Source: Streptomyces sp. NBC_00078 (GTDB lineage Bacteria > Actinomycetota > Actinomycetes > Streptomycetales > Streptomycetaceae). Taken from it: 64,000 nt of DNA. This document shows positions 13,767 through 21,905 of this stretch, piece after piece. Position numbers and translations under genes: made by a program. The stretch covers positions 3,038,001 through 3,102,000 of the forward strand of contig NZ_JAPELX010000001.1 of the NCBI RefSeq assembly GCF_026343335.1, in the 5' to 3' direction. The notes beneath the pieces were generated by a model that saw only the letters and a list, made by a program, of their open reading frames with translations, searched no databases and was not told the DNA's origin. Position 1 is the stretch's first letter, and each line of letters opens with the position of its first letter.

Positions 13767-16024
13767 GTGAGCATCCTCCGGCTTCCCCTTCTGCGCGGCC
13801 GCCTGCGGGTGGTCCGGTTGGTCGTGGTGGGCGAGGCGGTGGTCGCGCCGGGCTGGGTCTGGTCGGGAGCCGTCGCGCCCTTCTCGGTGGCCTTCTGCAG
13901 GTCCTTGAGCTCCTTGGCCGGGTCCTTGGAGATCTTCGGAGAGGCGATCGTGCCGTCCGGCTGGACCTTGGGCAGGCCCTTCTGCGGGGTGGGCAGCAGT
14001 GCCTTCTTCTTGTCGATCGAGCCGTCGGAGTTGACGCCGTACAGGGCGCTGTAGATGTTGCGGACGGCCTCACCGGAGGCGCCGGAGCCGGTACCGGCCT
14101 GGGCGATGGTCATGACGACCGTGTAGTCCTTGGAGTACGTGGCGAGCCAGGAGGTCGTCTGCTTGCCGTAGACCTCCGCGGTACCGGTCTTGGCGTGCAG
14201 CTCGATCTTGTCCTGTGGCCAGCCCTGGAACTTCCAGGCGGCGGTACCGCTGGTGACGACGCCCGCGAGGGCCTTGTCGATGCCCTTGAGCGTGGCCCGG
14301 CTGACCGGGAGCTTGGCCTTGACCTTCGGCTTGATCTCCTTGACGGACTTGCCGTCGGGGCTGATGACCGCCTTGCCGATGGTCGGGACGTATTCGGTGC
14401 CGCCGTTGGCGAGCGCGCCGTAGATCATGGCTTCCTGGATCGGGGTGAGGAGGGTGTCACCCTGGCCGATGGAGTAGTTGATCGAGTCGCCCTCGCGCAT
14501 CTTGTTGCCTTCGAGGCAGTTCTCGTACGCGATCTTCTCGACGTAGCTGCCGTCCTTCTTGCCGGTCCTGCACCAGGAGTCCTTGTTGGCCTTCCAGTAG
14601 TCCAGCTTCCACTGGCGGTCGGGAACGCGGCCGGTGACCTCGTTGGGGAGGTCGATGCCGGTCTGCTTGCCGAGCCCGAACTGGTGGGCGGCCTTGTAGA
14701 AGTAGTCCTTCGGCTCGCCCTTCTTCGGGTTGATTCCGCCGTCCTTCTTCCACTCGCGGTCGGCGAGGCCGTAGAAGACGGTGTCGCAGGAGACTTCGAG
14801 CGCCCGGCCCAGGGAGATGGGGCCGAAGTTCTCGCCTTCGAAGTTCTTGAAGACCTGGCCGCCCACCGAGTACGAGCTGGTGCAGGGGTAGCCGCCGTCC
14901 CAGACGTAGCCGGCCTCGACCGCGGCGGCCGTGGAGACCACCTTGAAGGTCGAACCGGGCGCGGACTGACCCTGTATGGCCCGGTTCAGCAGCGGGTAGT
15001 CGGAGTCCTTGCCGGTGAGCTTCTTGTAGTCCTTGGCGGAGATGCCGCCGATCCAGACGTTCGGGTCGTAGGTGGGCGCGGACGACATGGCGACGATGCG
15101 GCCGGTCTTGGCCTCCATCACGACGACGGCGCCGGAGTCGGCCTTGTAGTTCTCGCCGGTGATCTTGTCGAACGACTCGCGGGCCTTCTTCATGGCCGTG
15201 TTCAGCTCGTACTCGGCGACTCGCTGGACACGGGAGTCGATGCTGGTGACGAGGCTCGAACCGGGATCGGCGGCGTCCGACTTGGCCTTGCCGATGACCC
15301 GCCCGAGGTTGTCGACCTCGTAGCGGGTGACGCCCGCCTTGCCGCGCAGTTCCTTGTCGTACTGGCGCTCCAGGCCGTTGCGGCCGACCTGGTCGGAGCG
15401 CAGGTAGGGCGAGTCGGTGTCCTTGGCCCGCTGGATCTCGTCGTCGGTGACGGGCGAGAGGTAGCCGAGGACCTGGGCGGTGTTGGCCTTGCCGGGCGAC
15501 GGGTAGCGGCGCAGGGCCTCGGGCTCGGCGCTGATGCCGGGGAAGTCCTCGGAGCGCTCGCGGATCTGCATGGCCTGGCGGGGCGTGGCCTCGTCGGTGA
15601 TGGGGATGGGCTGGTAGGGCGAGCCGTTCCAGCACGGCTGCGGCGTCTTGGCGTCGCACAGCCGGACCCGCTGCATGACCTCCGTGGGCTTCATGCCCAG
15701 GACCTTGGCCAGCTTGGTGAGGACCGCTTTGCCGTCGTCCTTCATCTTGAGCAGGTCGGTGCGGGAGGCGGAGACCACGAGGCGGGTCTCGTTGTCGGCG
15801 AGCGGTACACCGCGCGCGTCCAGGATCGATCCGCGTACGGCGGGATCGACGACCTGCTGGACGTGGTTGCCGGACGCCTCCTTGGCGTATGCGCTGCCCT
15901 CGCGGATCTGCAGGTACCACAGACGGCCGCCGAGGGTGCCGAGCAGGGAGAGGACGAGGATCTGGATGACGACGAGTCGGATCTGGACCCGTGGGGTCCG
16001 ACCGGTCTCCGGAATGTTACTCAC
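13763..16024 (-). CDS. pbp2: Class B penicillin-binding protein 2 (elongasome transpeptidase)
   Basis: 753 residues from GTG at 16024 (SNIPETGRTPRVQ); a TTG six bases earlier is less likely. One membrane anchor at about 15-40 (LVVIQILVLSLLGTLGGRLW). Pedestal/dimerisation domain with RGSILDARGVPLADNE. Transpeptidase: S-x-x-K in SAPGSTFK (nucleophile Ser), S-x-N-like SIGQGD, and K-T-G in LHAKTGTAEVYG. The C-terminal 60 residues are a Lys/Pro/Thr-rich tail ending TTRRRPRRRGSRRMLT. It cross-links peptidoglycan made by RodA, to which it is translationally coupled. Length is slightly longer than enterobacterial PBP2, as usual for streptomycetes. Confidence 0.95.
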   Translation of the reverse strand: MSNIPETGRTPRVQIRLVVIQILVLSLLGTLGGRLWYLQIREGSAYAKEASGNHVQQVVDPAVRGSILDARGVPLADNETRLVVSASRTDLLKMKDDGKAVLTKLAKVLGMKPTEVMQRVRLCDAKTPQPCWNGSPYQPIPITDEATPRQAMQIRERSEDFPGISAEPEALRRYPSPGKANTAQVLGYLSPVTDDEIQRAKDTDSPYLRSDQVGRNGLERQYDKELRGKAGVTRYEVDNLGRVIGKAKSDAADPGSSLVTSIDSRVQRVAEYELNTAMKKARESFDKITGENYKADSGAVVVMEAKTGRIVAMSSAPTYDPNVWIGGISAKDYKKLTGKDSDYPLLNRAIQGQSAPGSTFKVVSTAAAVEAGYVWDGGYPCTSSYSVGGQVFKNFEGENFGPISLGRALEVSCDTVFYGLADREWKKDGGINPKKGEPKDYFYKAAHQFGLGKQTGIDLPNEVTGRVPDRQWKLDYWKANKDSWCRTGKKDGSYVEKIAYENCLEGNKMREGDSINYSIGQGDTLLTPIQEAMIYGALANGGTEYVPTIGKAVISPDGKSVKEIKPKVKAKLPVSRATLKGIDKALAGVVTSGTAAWKFQGWPQDKIELHAKTGTAEVYGKQTTSWLATYSKDYTVVMTIAQAGTGSGASGEAVRNIYSALYGVNSDGSIDKKKALLPTPQKGLPKVQPDGTIASPKISKDPAKELKDLQKATEKGATAPDQTQPGATTASPTTTNRTTRRRPRRRGSRRMLT

Positions 16025-16159
16025 GGGCAAAGCCCATTCCGTTGAGGGTGGTGGTGGGCGACGGGTGGGCGTTGGTCACTGCGGCTGCCTCCCCCTCTCA
16101 GTGTGTGTCTGTGTCATATCCGACGGAGCTGTGAAAGCGTGCCGCCGGCTCCCGCGCCC

Positions 16160-16840
16160 TCACAGCCTCTTGACCCCCTTGATGCGGCCCACACGCGTGG
16201 TACGGGTGCGGGCCTTGGTCTTCAGGCCGCCGAGGCCACCGCGCTGGCCGCCGAGCTTGAGGCCGGTGCCGGCGGAGATCCAGCCGGAGGTGATGTCGGT
16301 CGCCTTCTTGGACGGGGAGTTGGTCTCGGCGAGCGGGTCGTTGTCCGCGCGCCGGGCCAGAGCCATGATCCCGGGGACCACGAAGGGGGCGAGGAGCAGG
16401 TCGTACAGGGCCGCCGTGAACAGCAGGCTGACGAGGCCGACATGGCGGGCGGCGGTGTCACCCACGAGGGCGCCCACGCCGGCGTAGAGCAGGGTCGAGC
16501 CGACGGCGGCGGCGGCCACGACGACCATGGGGCCGGTGGCCGATTTCAGCCGCCCGTTCTCCGGTTTGACCAGTCCGGCGAGGTAGCCGACGACGCACAG
16601 CACCAGGGCGTAGCGCCCGGCGGCGTGGTCGGCGGGCGGCGCGAGGTCGGCGAGCAGGCCCGCGCCGAAGCCGACGAGGGCGCCGCCGACATGGCCGTAG
16701 ACCAGGGCCAGGCCCAGGACGGTGAGCAGGAGCAAGTCGGGGACGGCGCCGGGCAGATGGAGCCGGGCGAGGACGCTCACCTGGATGACCAGGGCTACGA
16801 CGATCAGGGCCGAGGAGAGCAGGATCCGGTTGACACGCAT
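16160..16840 (-). CDS. mreD: Rod-shape determining membrane protein MreD
   Basis: 226 residues with five to six hydrophobic helices (LLSSALIVVALVIQVSVLAR, DLLLLTVLGLALVYG, YALVLCVVGYLAGLV, GPMVVVAAAAVGSTLLYA, GLVSLLFTAALYDLLL) and a basic cytoplasmic tail (KTKARTRTTRVGRIKGVKRL). MreD is the poorly conserved membrane partner of MreC in the wall-synthesis complex. Identification rests on size, topology and place between mreC and pbp2. A 135-bp gap separates it from pbp2. Confidence 0.9.
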   Translation of the reverse strand: MRVNRILLSSALIVVALVIQVSVLARLHLPGAVPDLLLLTVLGLALVYGHVGGALVGFGAGLLADLAPPADHAAGRYALVLCVVGYLAGLVKPENGRLKSATGPMVVVAAAAVGSTLLYAGVGALVGDTAARHVGLVSLLFTAALYDLLLAPFVVPGIMALARRADNDPLAETNSPSKKATDITSGWISAGTGLKLGGQRGGLGGLKTKARTRTTRVGRIKGVKRL

Positions 16841-16853
16841 GGGGATTCAGCTC

Positions 16854-17822
16854 CTACTGCTGCTGGGTCTGGCCGTCGGGGGACGCGTTCGCGGACGGGG
16901 TGACCGTGACGGTGACCGTCGGCGTGGGCGTCGGCTTGGGCTTGTTCGGGAGCACCGTGTCGCGCGGGTCGTGCTTCGGGGCCTCGACGACGACACCGAC
17001 GACGTCGAGTTTGGTGAAGCCGACGTAGGGCGTGACGTAGAGGGTGCGGGTCAGGTCGCCGCCGGAGGGGTCGACCCGGGAGACCACGCCGACCGGGACG
17101 CCCGGCACGAAGGGCTTGTCGGCCTCGGAGCCGAAGGTGACCAGCCGGTCGCCCTTCTTCACGTCCGCCTTGCTGTTGAGCAGTTCGACGCGCAGCGGGC
17201 GGTCGCCCTGCCCGGAGGCGAAGCCGAGTTCGTCGCTGCCCTCCATGCGGGTGCCGACGGTGAAGTCCGGGTCGTTGGCGAGCAGGACGGTCGAGGCGTC
17301 GGGGCCGACGGTGGTGACCCGCCCGACCAGACCGTCCCCGTTCAGGACGGTCATGTCCCGCTTGATGCCGTCGTTGGCGCCGATGTCGATGGTGATCGTC
17401 CAGGAGAAGCCCTGGGCCGCTCCTATGGCGATGACCTGGCCGCCCTTGATGCCGTACTGGCCCTCGGCGGAGACCTTCAGCATCTTGTCGAGCTGTTTGA
17501 GGCGGCTGGAGTTGCGGTCGTCGCTGCCGAGCTTCGCCTTGAGGGCCGCGTTCTCCTTCTCCAGGCGGGCGAGCCGGTCGTGCCGGGTGCCCGAGTCGCG
17601 GATCGCGGAGACGGCGTTGCCGACCGGGTCGACCGCCGACGACACGCCGTTCTCGACCGGGCCGAACAGCGCGGCGGCGCCCTGGCGGGCACCGTCGACC
17701 GGTGAGTCCTCTCCGCCCCGGATGTCCACCGTGATCAGCGCGAACGCGACGGCGATCAGCAGCACCAGGAGCAGCCGGCTCTCTCGTGTGTCCCTCACGT
17801 GCGGCGGCCGTGCCTTCCTCAT
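16854..17822 (-). CDS. mreC: Rod-shape determining protein MreC
   Basis: 322 residues from ATG at 17822; an upstream in-frame ATG at 17891 would add 23 residues lacking family similarity. One membrane anchor (RLLLVLLIAVAFALITVDIR), a coiled coil at about 70-110 (RHDRLARLEKENAALKAKLG), then the double beta-barrel with GLVGRVTTVGPDASTVLLAN and PFVPGVPVGVVSRVDPSGGD. The tail is Pro/Thr-rich (KPTPTPTVTVTVT) and Gln-terminated. MreC links cytoplasmic MreB to PBP2. It starts 122 bp after mreB, across a hairpin that may lower downstream expression. Confidence 0.93.
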   Translation of the reverse strand: MRKARPPHVRDTRESRLLLVLLIAVAFALITVDIRGGEDSPVDGARQGAAALFGPVENGVSSAVDPVGNAVSAIRDSGTRHDRLARLEKENAALKAKLGSDDRNSSRLKQLDKMLKVSAEGQYGIKGGQVIAIGAAQGFSWTITIDIGANDGIKRDMTVLNGDGLVGRVTTVGPDASTVLLANDPDFTVGTRMEGSDELGFASGQGDRPLRVELLNSKADVKKGDRLVTFGSEADKPFVPGVPVGVVSRVDPSGGDLTRTLYVTPYVGFTKLDVVGVVVEAPKHDPRDTVLPNKPKPTPTPTVTVTVTPSANASPDGQTQQQ

Positions 17823-17895
17823 AGGAATGTGCAGAGGTTTGGGTATTGAGGTGTGCGGAGGCTTATGGGGGAGCTTATGCCTCCATATCAACGAT

Positions 17896-17929
17896 CCGCC
17901 GCACGAGAGGAGATCATCTCGTACGGCGG
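17896..17929. terminator. Hairpin between mreB and mreC
   Basis: Arms CCGCCGCACGAGA (17896-17908) and TCTCGTACGGCGG (17917-17929) with one G-T/A-C mismatch and an 8-nt loop, 16 bp after the mreB stop. It could terminate or attenuate, separating abundant MreB from the membrane partners. In S. coelicolor mreB is known to be transcribed both alone and with the genes downstream. Confidence 0.6.
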
Positions 17930-17944
17930 AATCGAAGAGTTACT

Positions 17945-18964
17945 TCATCTGCGCGGCTGGGCGTCGAGCACCTGCTGGAGCGCCTCGAACTCCTCGACGC
18001 ACTTGCCCGAACCGAGCGCCACGCTGTCCAGCGGGTCCTCGGCGATGTGGATCGGCATGCCGGTCTCACGGCGCAGCCGCTCGTCGAGCCCTTTCAACAG
18101 CGCCCCGCCGCCCGTCAGCACGATGCCCCGGTCCATGATGTCGCCGGACAGCTCCGGCGGGCACTTGTCGAGGGTCGTCTTGACGGCGTCGACGATGGCG
18201 TTGACCGGCTCCTCGATCGCCTTGCGCACTTCGGCGGCGGAGATGACGACGGTCTTGGGCAGCCCGGAGACGAGGTCCCGGCCGCGGATTTCGGTGTGCT
18301 GGTCGTCGTCGAGGTCGTACGCCGAACCGATCGTGATCTTGATCTGCTCGGCCGTCCGCTCACCGAGGAGGAGGCTGTACTCCTTCTTGATGTGCTGGAT
18401 GATCGCGTTGTCCAGCTCGTCGCCCGCGACGCGGATGGACTGGGCGGTGACGATGCCGCCGAGCGAGATGACCGCGACCTCCGTGGTGCCGCCGCCGATG
18501 TCCACCACCATGTTGCCGGTGGCCTCGTGGACCGGCAGGCCGGAGCCGATGGCCGCGGCCATGGGCTCCTCGATGATGTGCACCTGACGGGCGCCGGCCT
18601 GGGACGACGCCTCGATGACGGCGCGGCGCTCGACGCCGGTGATGCCGGAGGGCACGCACACGACGACGCGCGGCCTCGCGAGATACCGCCGCTTGTGGAT
18701 CTTCAGAATGAAGTAGCGGAGCATCCGCTCGGTGATCTCGAAGTCGGCGATGACACCGTCCTTCAGCGGTCGCACGGCAACGATGTTGCCGGGGGTCCGC
18801 CCGATCATCTTCTTCGCTTCGGATCCGACCGCGAGGATGCCACCGGTGTTGGTGTTGATCGCGACGACCGACGGCTCGTTGAGCACGATCCCACGACCCC
18901 TGACGTACACCAGCGTGTTGGCGGTCCCGAGGTCGACAGCCATGTCACGGCCGATGAACGACAT
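17945..18964 (-). CDS. mreB: Actin-like rod-shape protein MreB
   Basis: 339 residues from ATG at 18964 ([16 protein letters not shown]), which has GGGGA six bases upstream; an ATG four codons earlier lacks one. Actin-fold nucleotide motifs are present: phosphate-1 [10 protein letters not shown], phosphate-2 [13 protein letters not shown], adenosine loop [16 protein letters not shown]. It polymerises under the membrane and organises lateral/spore wall synthesis with MreC, MreD, PBP2 and RodA encoded downstream. Full length, no anomalies. Confidence 0.97.
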   Translation of the reverse strand: MSFIGRDMAVDLGTANTLVYVRGRGIVLNEPSVVAINTNTGGILAVGSEAKKMIGRTPGNIVAVRPLKDGVIADFEITERMLRYFILKIHKRRYLARPRVVVCVPSGITGVERRAVIEASSQAGARQVHIIEEPMAAAIGSGLPVHEATGNMVVDIGGGTTEVAVISLGGIVTAQSIRVAGDELDNAIIQHIKKEYSLLLGERTAEQIKITIGSAYDLDDDQHTEIRGRDLVSGLPKTVVISAAEVRKAIEEPVNAIVDAVKTTLDKCPPELSGDIMDRGIVLTGGGALLKGLDERLRRETGMPIHIAEDPLDSVALGSGKCVEEFEALQQVLDAQPRR

Positions 18965-19363
18965 TGAGTTCCCCATCAGGATTCGTCTGGCCTTCCTGGG
19001 AGCTTTGAGTGCTTTTCAGGTCGGCGAAGTGGGTGCTGTGACGTGAAGGCTTCCATCGTAGACGCGCCTGCACGAACACTGCGCGAGGGTCTTCGCCATT
19101 GTCAGCAGATGAAGTGCCGCCTCGCTTGTGGAGACGGCCTATCGGGGGCACTCGTTCCCCCGATCGGCACGCATATGCCGAAGGGGGGCCGAAATCCTAC
19201 GGCCGCCCCAGGTCAGACGGGCGGACGAGCTGACGGGGCCTCAGAAATATCTACGAAAGCTCCGCGCACCGCTCCCCCGGGACACCTCGGGCCCGCCCCG
19301 CAGGACGACCCGCGGAGACCCCCCGGACGACCCGAAGCCGTCAGCCGCCCAACCCCCGCGGAC
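18965..19363. other. Intergenic region between ndk and mreB
   Basis: About 400 bp without a gene. It holds the ndk 3' flank and the mreB promoter region (minus strand). The hairpin ATCGGGGG-N8-CCCCCGAT at 19141-19164 is the best candidate for a terminator after ndk. A minus-strand TACGAT near 19055 could be a -10 for mreB but has no clear -35. Confidence 0.5.
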
Positions 19364-19777
19364 CTATGCGCGGCCGGGGAAGAAGATCTTCACCTCGCGC
19401 TGGGCGGACTCCTCGGAGTCGGAGGCGTGGATCAGGTTCTCGCGGACGATCACGCCGTAGTCCCCGCGGATGGAACCGGGAGCGGCGGCGATCGGGTCGG
19501 TCGGGCCGGCGAGCGCACGCAGTCCCTCGATGACCCGCTCGCCCTCGACGATCAGCGCGACGACCGGGCCGGACGCCATGAACTCCACCAGCGGCTCGTA
19601 GAAGGGCTTGCCCTTGTGCTCGCCGTAGTGCTGCTCCAGGGTGTCCTGATCCAGGGTGCGCAGCTCCAGCGCGGTGATCTGCCAGCCGTCCTTGCGCTCG
19701 ATACGGCTGATGATCTCGCCGGTCAGGCCACGGCGGACCGCGTCGGGCTTGAGCAGGACGAGGGTGCGCTGAGTCAC
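19364..19777 (-). CDS. ndk: Nucleoside diphosphate kinase
   Basis: 137 residues, the normal length. TQRTLVLLKPDAVRRGLTGE is the family N-terminus. The phospho-histidine lies in RENLIHASDSEESAQRE, and FFPGRA closes the protein. It transfers gamma-phosphate between NTPs and NDPs through phospho-His and forms hexamers in the cytoplasm. Lies at the end of a minus-strand run folC-DUF4233-ndk. Confidence 0.97.
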   Translation of the reverse strand: MTQRTLVLLKPDAVRRGLTGEIISRIERKDGWQITALELRTLDQDTLEQHYGEHKGKPFYEPLVEFMASGPVVALIVEGERVIEGLRALAGPTDPIAAAPGSIRGDYGVIVRENLIHASDSEESAQREVKIFFPGRA

Positions 19778-19790
19778 TGCGGGCTCCTAT

Positions 19791-19839
19791 GAATCAAGGG
19801 TTCTGCTGAATCAAGGTTGTGCTGCATCAAGGGTTCTGC
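19791..19839. repeat. 17-bp imperfect tandem repeat upstream of ndk
   Basis: Three consecutive copies of G(A/C)ATCAAGG-GTTCTGCT with small indels lie directly before the ndk start (ATG at 19777). They sit in the 5' leader, so they might affect translation or be an expanding short repeat. Confidence 0.75.
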
Positions 19840-19877
19840 GAGGTGTTCGAAGATTACAGGGCGTGTCCGGAGCCCTG

Positions 19878-20234
19878 TTACGCAGCGTCAGGTGTGGAGG
19901 AGCCGGCCTCTGCCGCGAATCTGGCTTTCGCCTCGTCGATCTTTCGTCCGTAGTGCACCGAGGCCCACCACAGTGCCGCGAAGACCACGCCCAGGAAGAA
20001 CATCGTCGGGACGACGAAGCCGGAGGCGATGAGGGCGATCTGCAGGGCCCAGCCGAGGGCGATCCCGGCCGGCCGCGTCACGACACCGCACAGCGCCACG
20101 CACAGGAACATCGCGATGCCGCTGACCGTCCAGACCGTCGCCATGGACAGGCCGGGGTCCTTCATGGCGACCAGCCCCGCGAAGCCGATCACGAAGAACT
20201 CGCCGATCAGGGTCGAAGCACAGAGCGTACGCAC
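19878..20234 (-). CDS. DUF4233 membrane protein
   Basis: 118 residues with three to four hydrophobic helices (STLIGEFFVIGFAGLVAM, TVSGIAMFLCVALCGV, LGWALQIALIASGFV, TMFFLGVVFAALWWASVHYG). The family sits between folC and ndk in most actinobacteria, and its function is unknown. The GTG at 20234 lies six bases after the folC stop, with GGAAGGGG inside the folC end, so it is co-translated with folC. Confidence 0.85.
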   Translation of the reverse strand: MRTLCASTLIGEFFVIGFAGLVAMKDPGLSMATVWTVSGIAMFLCVALCGVVTRPAGIALGWALQIALIASGFVVPTMFFLGVVFAALWWASVHYGRKIDEAKARFAAEAGSSTPDAA

Positions 20235-20240
20235 GGGCCG

Positions 20241-21758
20241 TCAGCCCCTTCCCAAAAGGAGCCGGGCCTCGCCGACCGTGATGACGGAGCCGGTGACGAG
20301 GACGCCGCCGCCTGCGAACTCGCCCTCCTCCTCGGCCAGCGTGATCGCGGCCTCCAGAGCGTCCGGCATCCCCGGCTCGACCTGGACGCGCTCCTCGCCG
20401 AACACCTCCACGGCGATCGCGGCCAGCTCGTCGGCGTCCATCGCGCGGTGGCTGGAGTTCTGCGTGACGACGACCTCGGCGAAGATCGGCTCGAAGGCCT
20501 CAAGCAGCCCTCGCACGTTCTTGTCGGCGCTGGCGCCGACGACGCCGATCAGCCGGCTGAAGTCGAAGGCCTCACCGACCGCCTCGGCCGTGGCGCGGGC
20601 GCCCGCCGGGTTGTGGGCGGCGTCGAGCACGACGGTCGGGGACCGCCGTACGACTTCGAGCCGGCCGGGGGAGGAGACGGCGGCGAAGGCCTTGCGGACG
20701 GTGTCGATGTCCAGCGGTTCGGGGCGCTGGGAGCCGACTCCGAAGAACGCCTCGACCGCGGCGAGCGCGACGGCGGCGTTGTGGGCCTGGTAGGGGCCGT
20801 GGAGCGGGAGGTACACCTCGCCGTACTCCCCGCCGAGGCCGCGCAGCGTGAGCACCTGTCCGCCGACGGCGACCTGCCGGGCGACGACCCCGAACTCCAG
20901 CCCTTCCCTGGCCACGGTGGCATCGACCTCGACGGCCTTCTTCAGCAGCACCTGCGCCGCGTCGACCGGCTGCTGCGCCAGGATCACGGTCGCGTCCTGC
21001 TTGATGATCCCGGACTTCTCCGTGGCGATCGCGGCGGGCGTCTCGCCGAGCCGGTCGGTGTGGTCGAGATCGATGGGGGTGACGACGGCGACATCCCCGT
21101 CGATCACATTCGTCGCGTCCCAGGAGCCTCCCATGCCGACCTCGACGACCGCGACGTCGACAGGCGCGTCGGCGAAGGCCGCGTACGCCATGCCGGTCAG
21201 CACCTCGAAGAAGGACAGCCGGTACTCCTGCTGCGCGTCGACCATCTCGACGTACGGCTTGATGTCCTCGTACGTCTCGATGAAGCGCTCGGCGGAGATG
21301 GGGCTGCCGTCGAGGCTGATGCGCTCGGTGACCGACTGGACGTGGGGGGAGGTGTAGCGGCCGGTGCGCAGTTCGAAGGCGCCGAGGAGGGCCTCGATCA
21401 TGCGGGCCGTGGAGGTCTTGCCGTTCGTCCCCGTGATGTGGATCGAGGGGTACGAGCGCTGCGGGTCGCCCAGCACGTCCATCAGCGCGGAGATACGGCT
21501 GACCGACGGCTCCAGCTTGGTCTCGCCCCACCGTGTCGCCAGCTGCGCCTCGACCTCGCGCAGGGCCCTGTCGACCTCGGGGTCCTCGGGACGCGCGGGC
21601 ACGTCTGCCTCCGGCGGGCCGCCGTGGGTGCGCAGGGTGCGGCTGCCGGCCTCGATGACCGCGAGGTCGGGGTCGCGGTCGCCCGCCGCGTCAGCGGCTG
21701 ATGTCTCCGCGGCGGCGATGATCTCGTCGAAGGCGTCGGGCTCGTTCTGGTCGCTCAC
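20241..21758 (-). CDS. folC: Bifunctional folylpolyglutamate / dihydrofolate synthase
   Basis: 505 residues from GTG at 21758 (SDQNEPDAFDEII); the ORF is open further upstream but has no family similarity there. A 60-residue acidic extension precedes the Mur-ligase-like domain. ATP-binding P-loop HITGTNGKTSTARMIEALLG; ATP/Mg region VVEVGMGGSWDATNVID; LDAAHNPAGARATAEAVGEA marks the C-terminal domain. It adds glutamates to folates (and glutamate to dihydropteroate). Follows valS by about 150 bp. Confidence 0.93.
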   Translation of the reverse strand: MSDQNEPDAFDEIIAAAETSAADAAGDRDPDLAVIEAGSRTLRTHGGPPEADVPARPEDPEVDRALREVEAQLATRWGETKLEPSVSRISALMDVLGDPQRSYPSIHITGTNGKTSTARMIEALLGAFELRTGRYTSPHVQSVTERISLDGSPISAERFIETYEDIKPYVEMVDAQQEYRLSFFEVLTGMAYAAFADAPVDVAVVEVGMGGSWDATNVIDGDVAVVTPIDLDHTDRLGETPAAIATEKSGIIKQDATVILAQQPVDAAQVLLKKAVEVDATVAREGLEFGVVARQVAVGGQVLTLRGLGGEYGEVYLPLHGPYQAHNAAVALAAVEAFFGVGSQRPEPLDIDTVRKAFAAVSSPGRLEVVRRSPTVVLDAAHNPAGARATAEAVGEAFDFSRLIGVVGASADKNVRGLLEAFEPIFAEVVVTQNSSHRAMDADELAAIAVEVFGEERVQVEPGMPDALEAAITLAEEEGEFAGGGVLVTGSVITVGEARLLLGRG

Positions 21759-21905
21759 GGAACTCAGTCTACGGAGGCCGACTGACAGAGTGCCCACGGA
21801 GTGGGGTAGCAGGTCCATGCCGGCGGGGGCGGGGGCCGGGAGCCCATGGCTTGTCGCGCCCACGCGGCGGAGCCGCACATCGATGCGGCCCCGCCCCTGG
21901 GTGTC

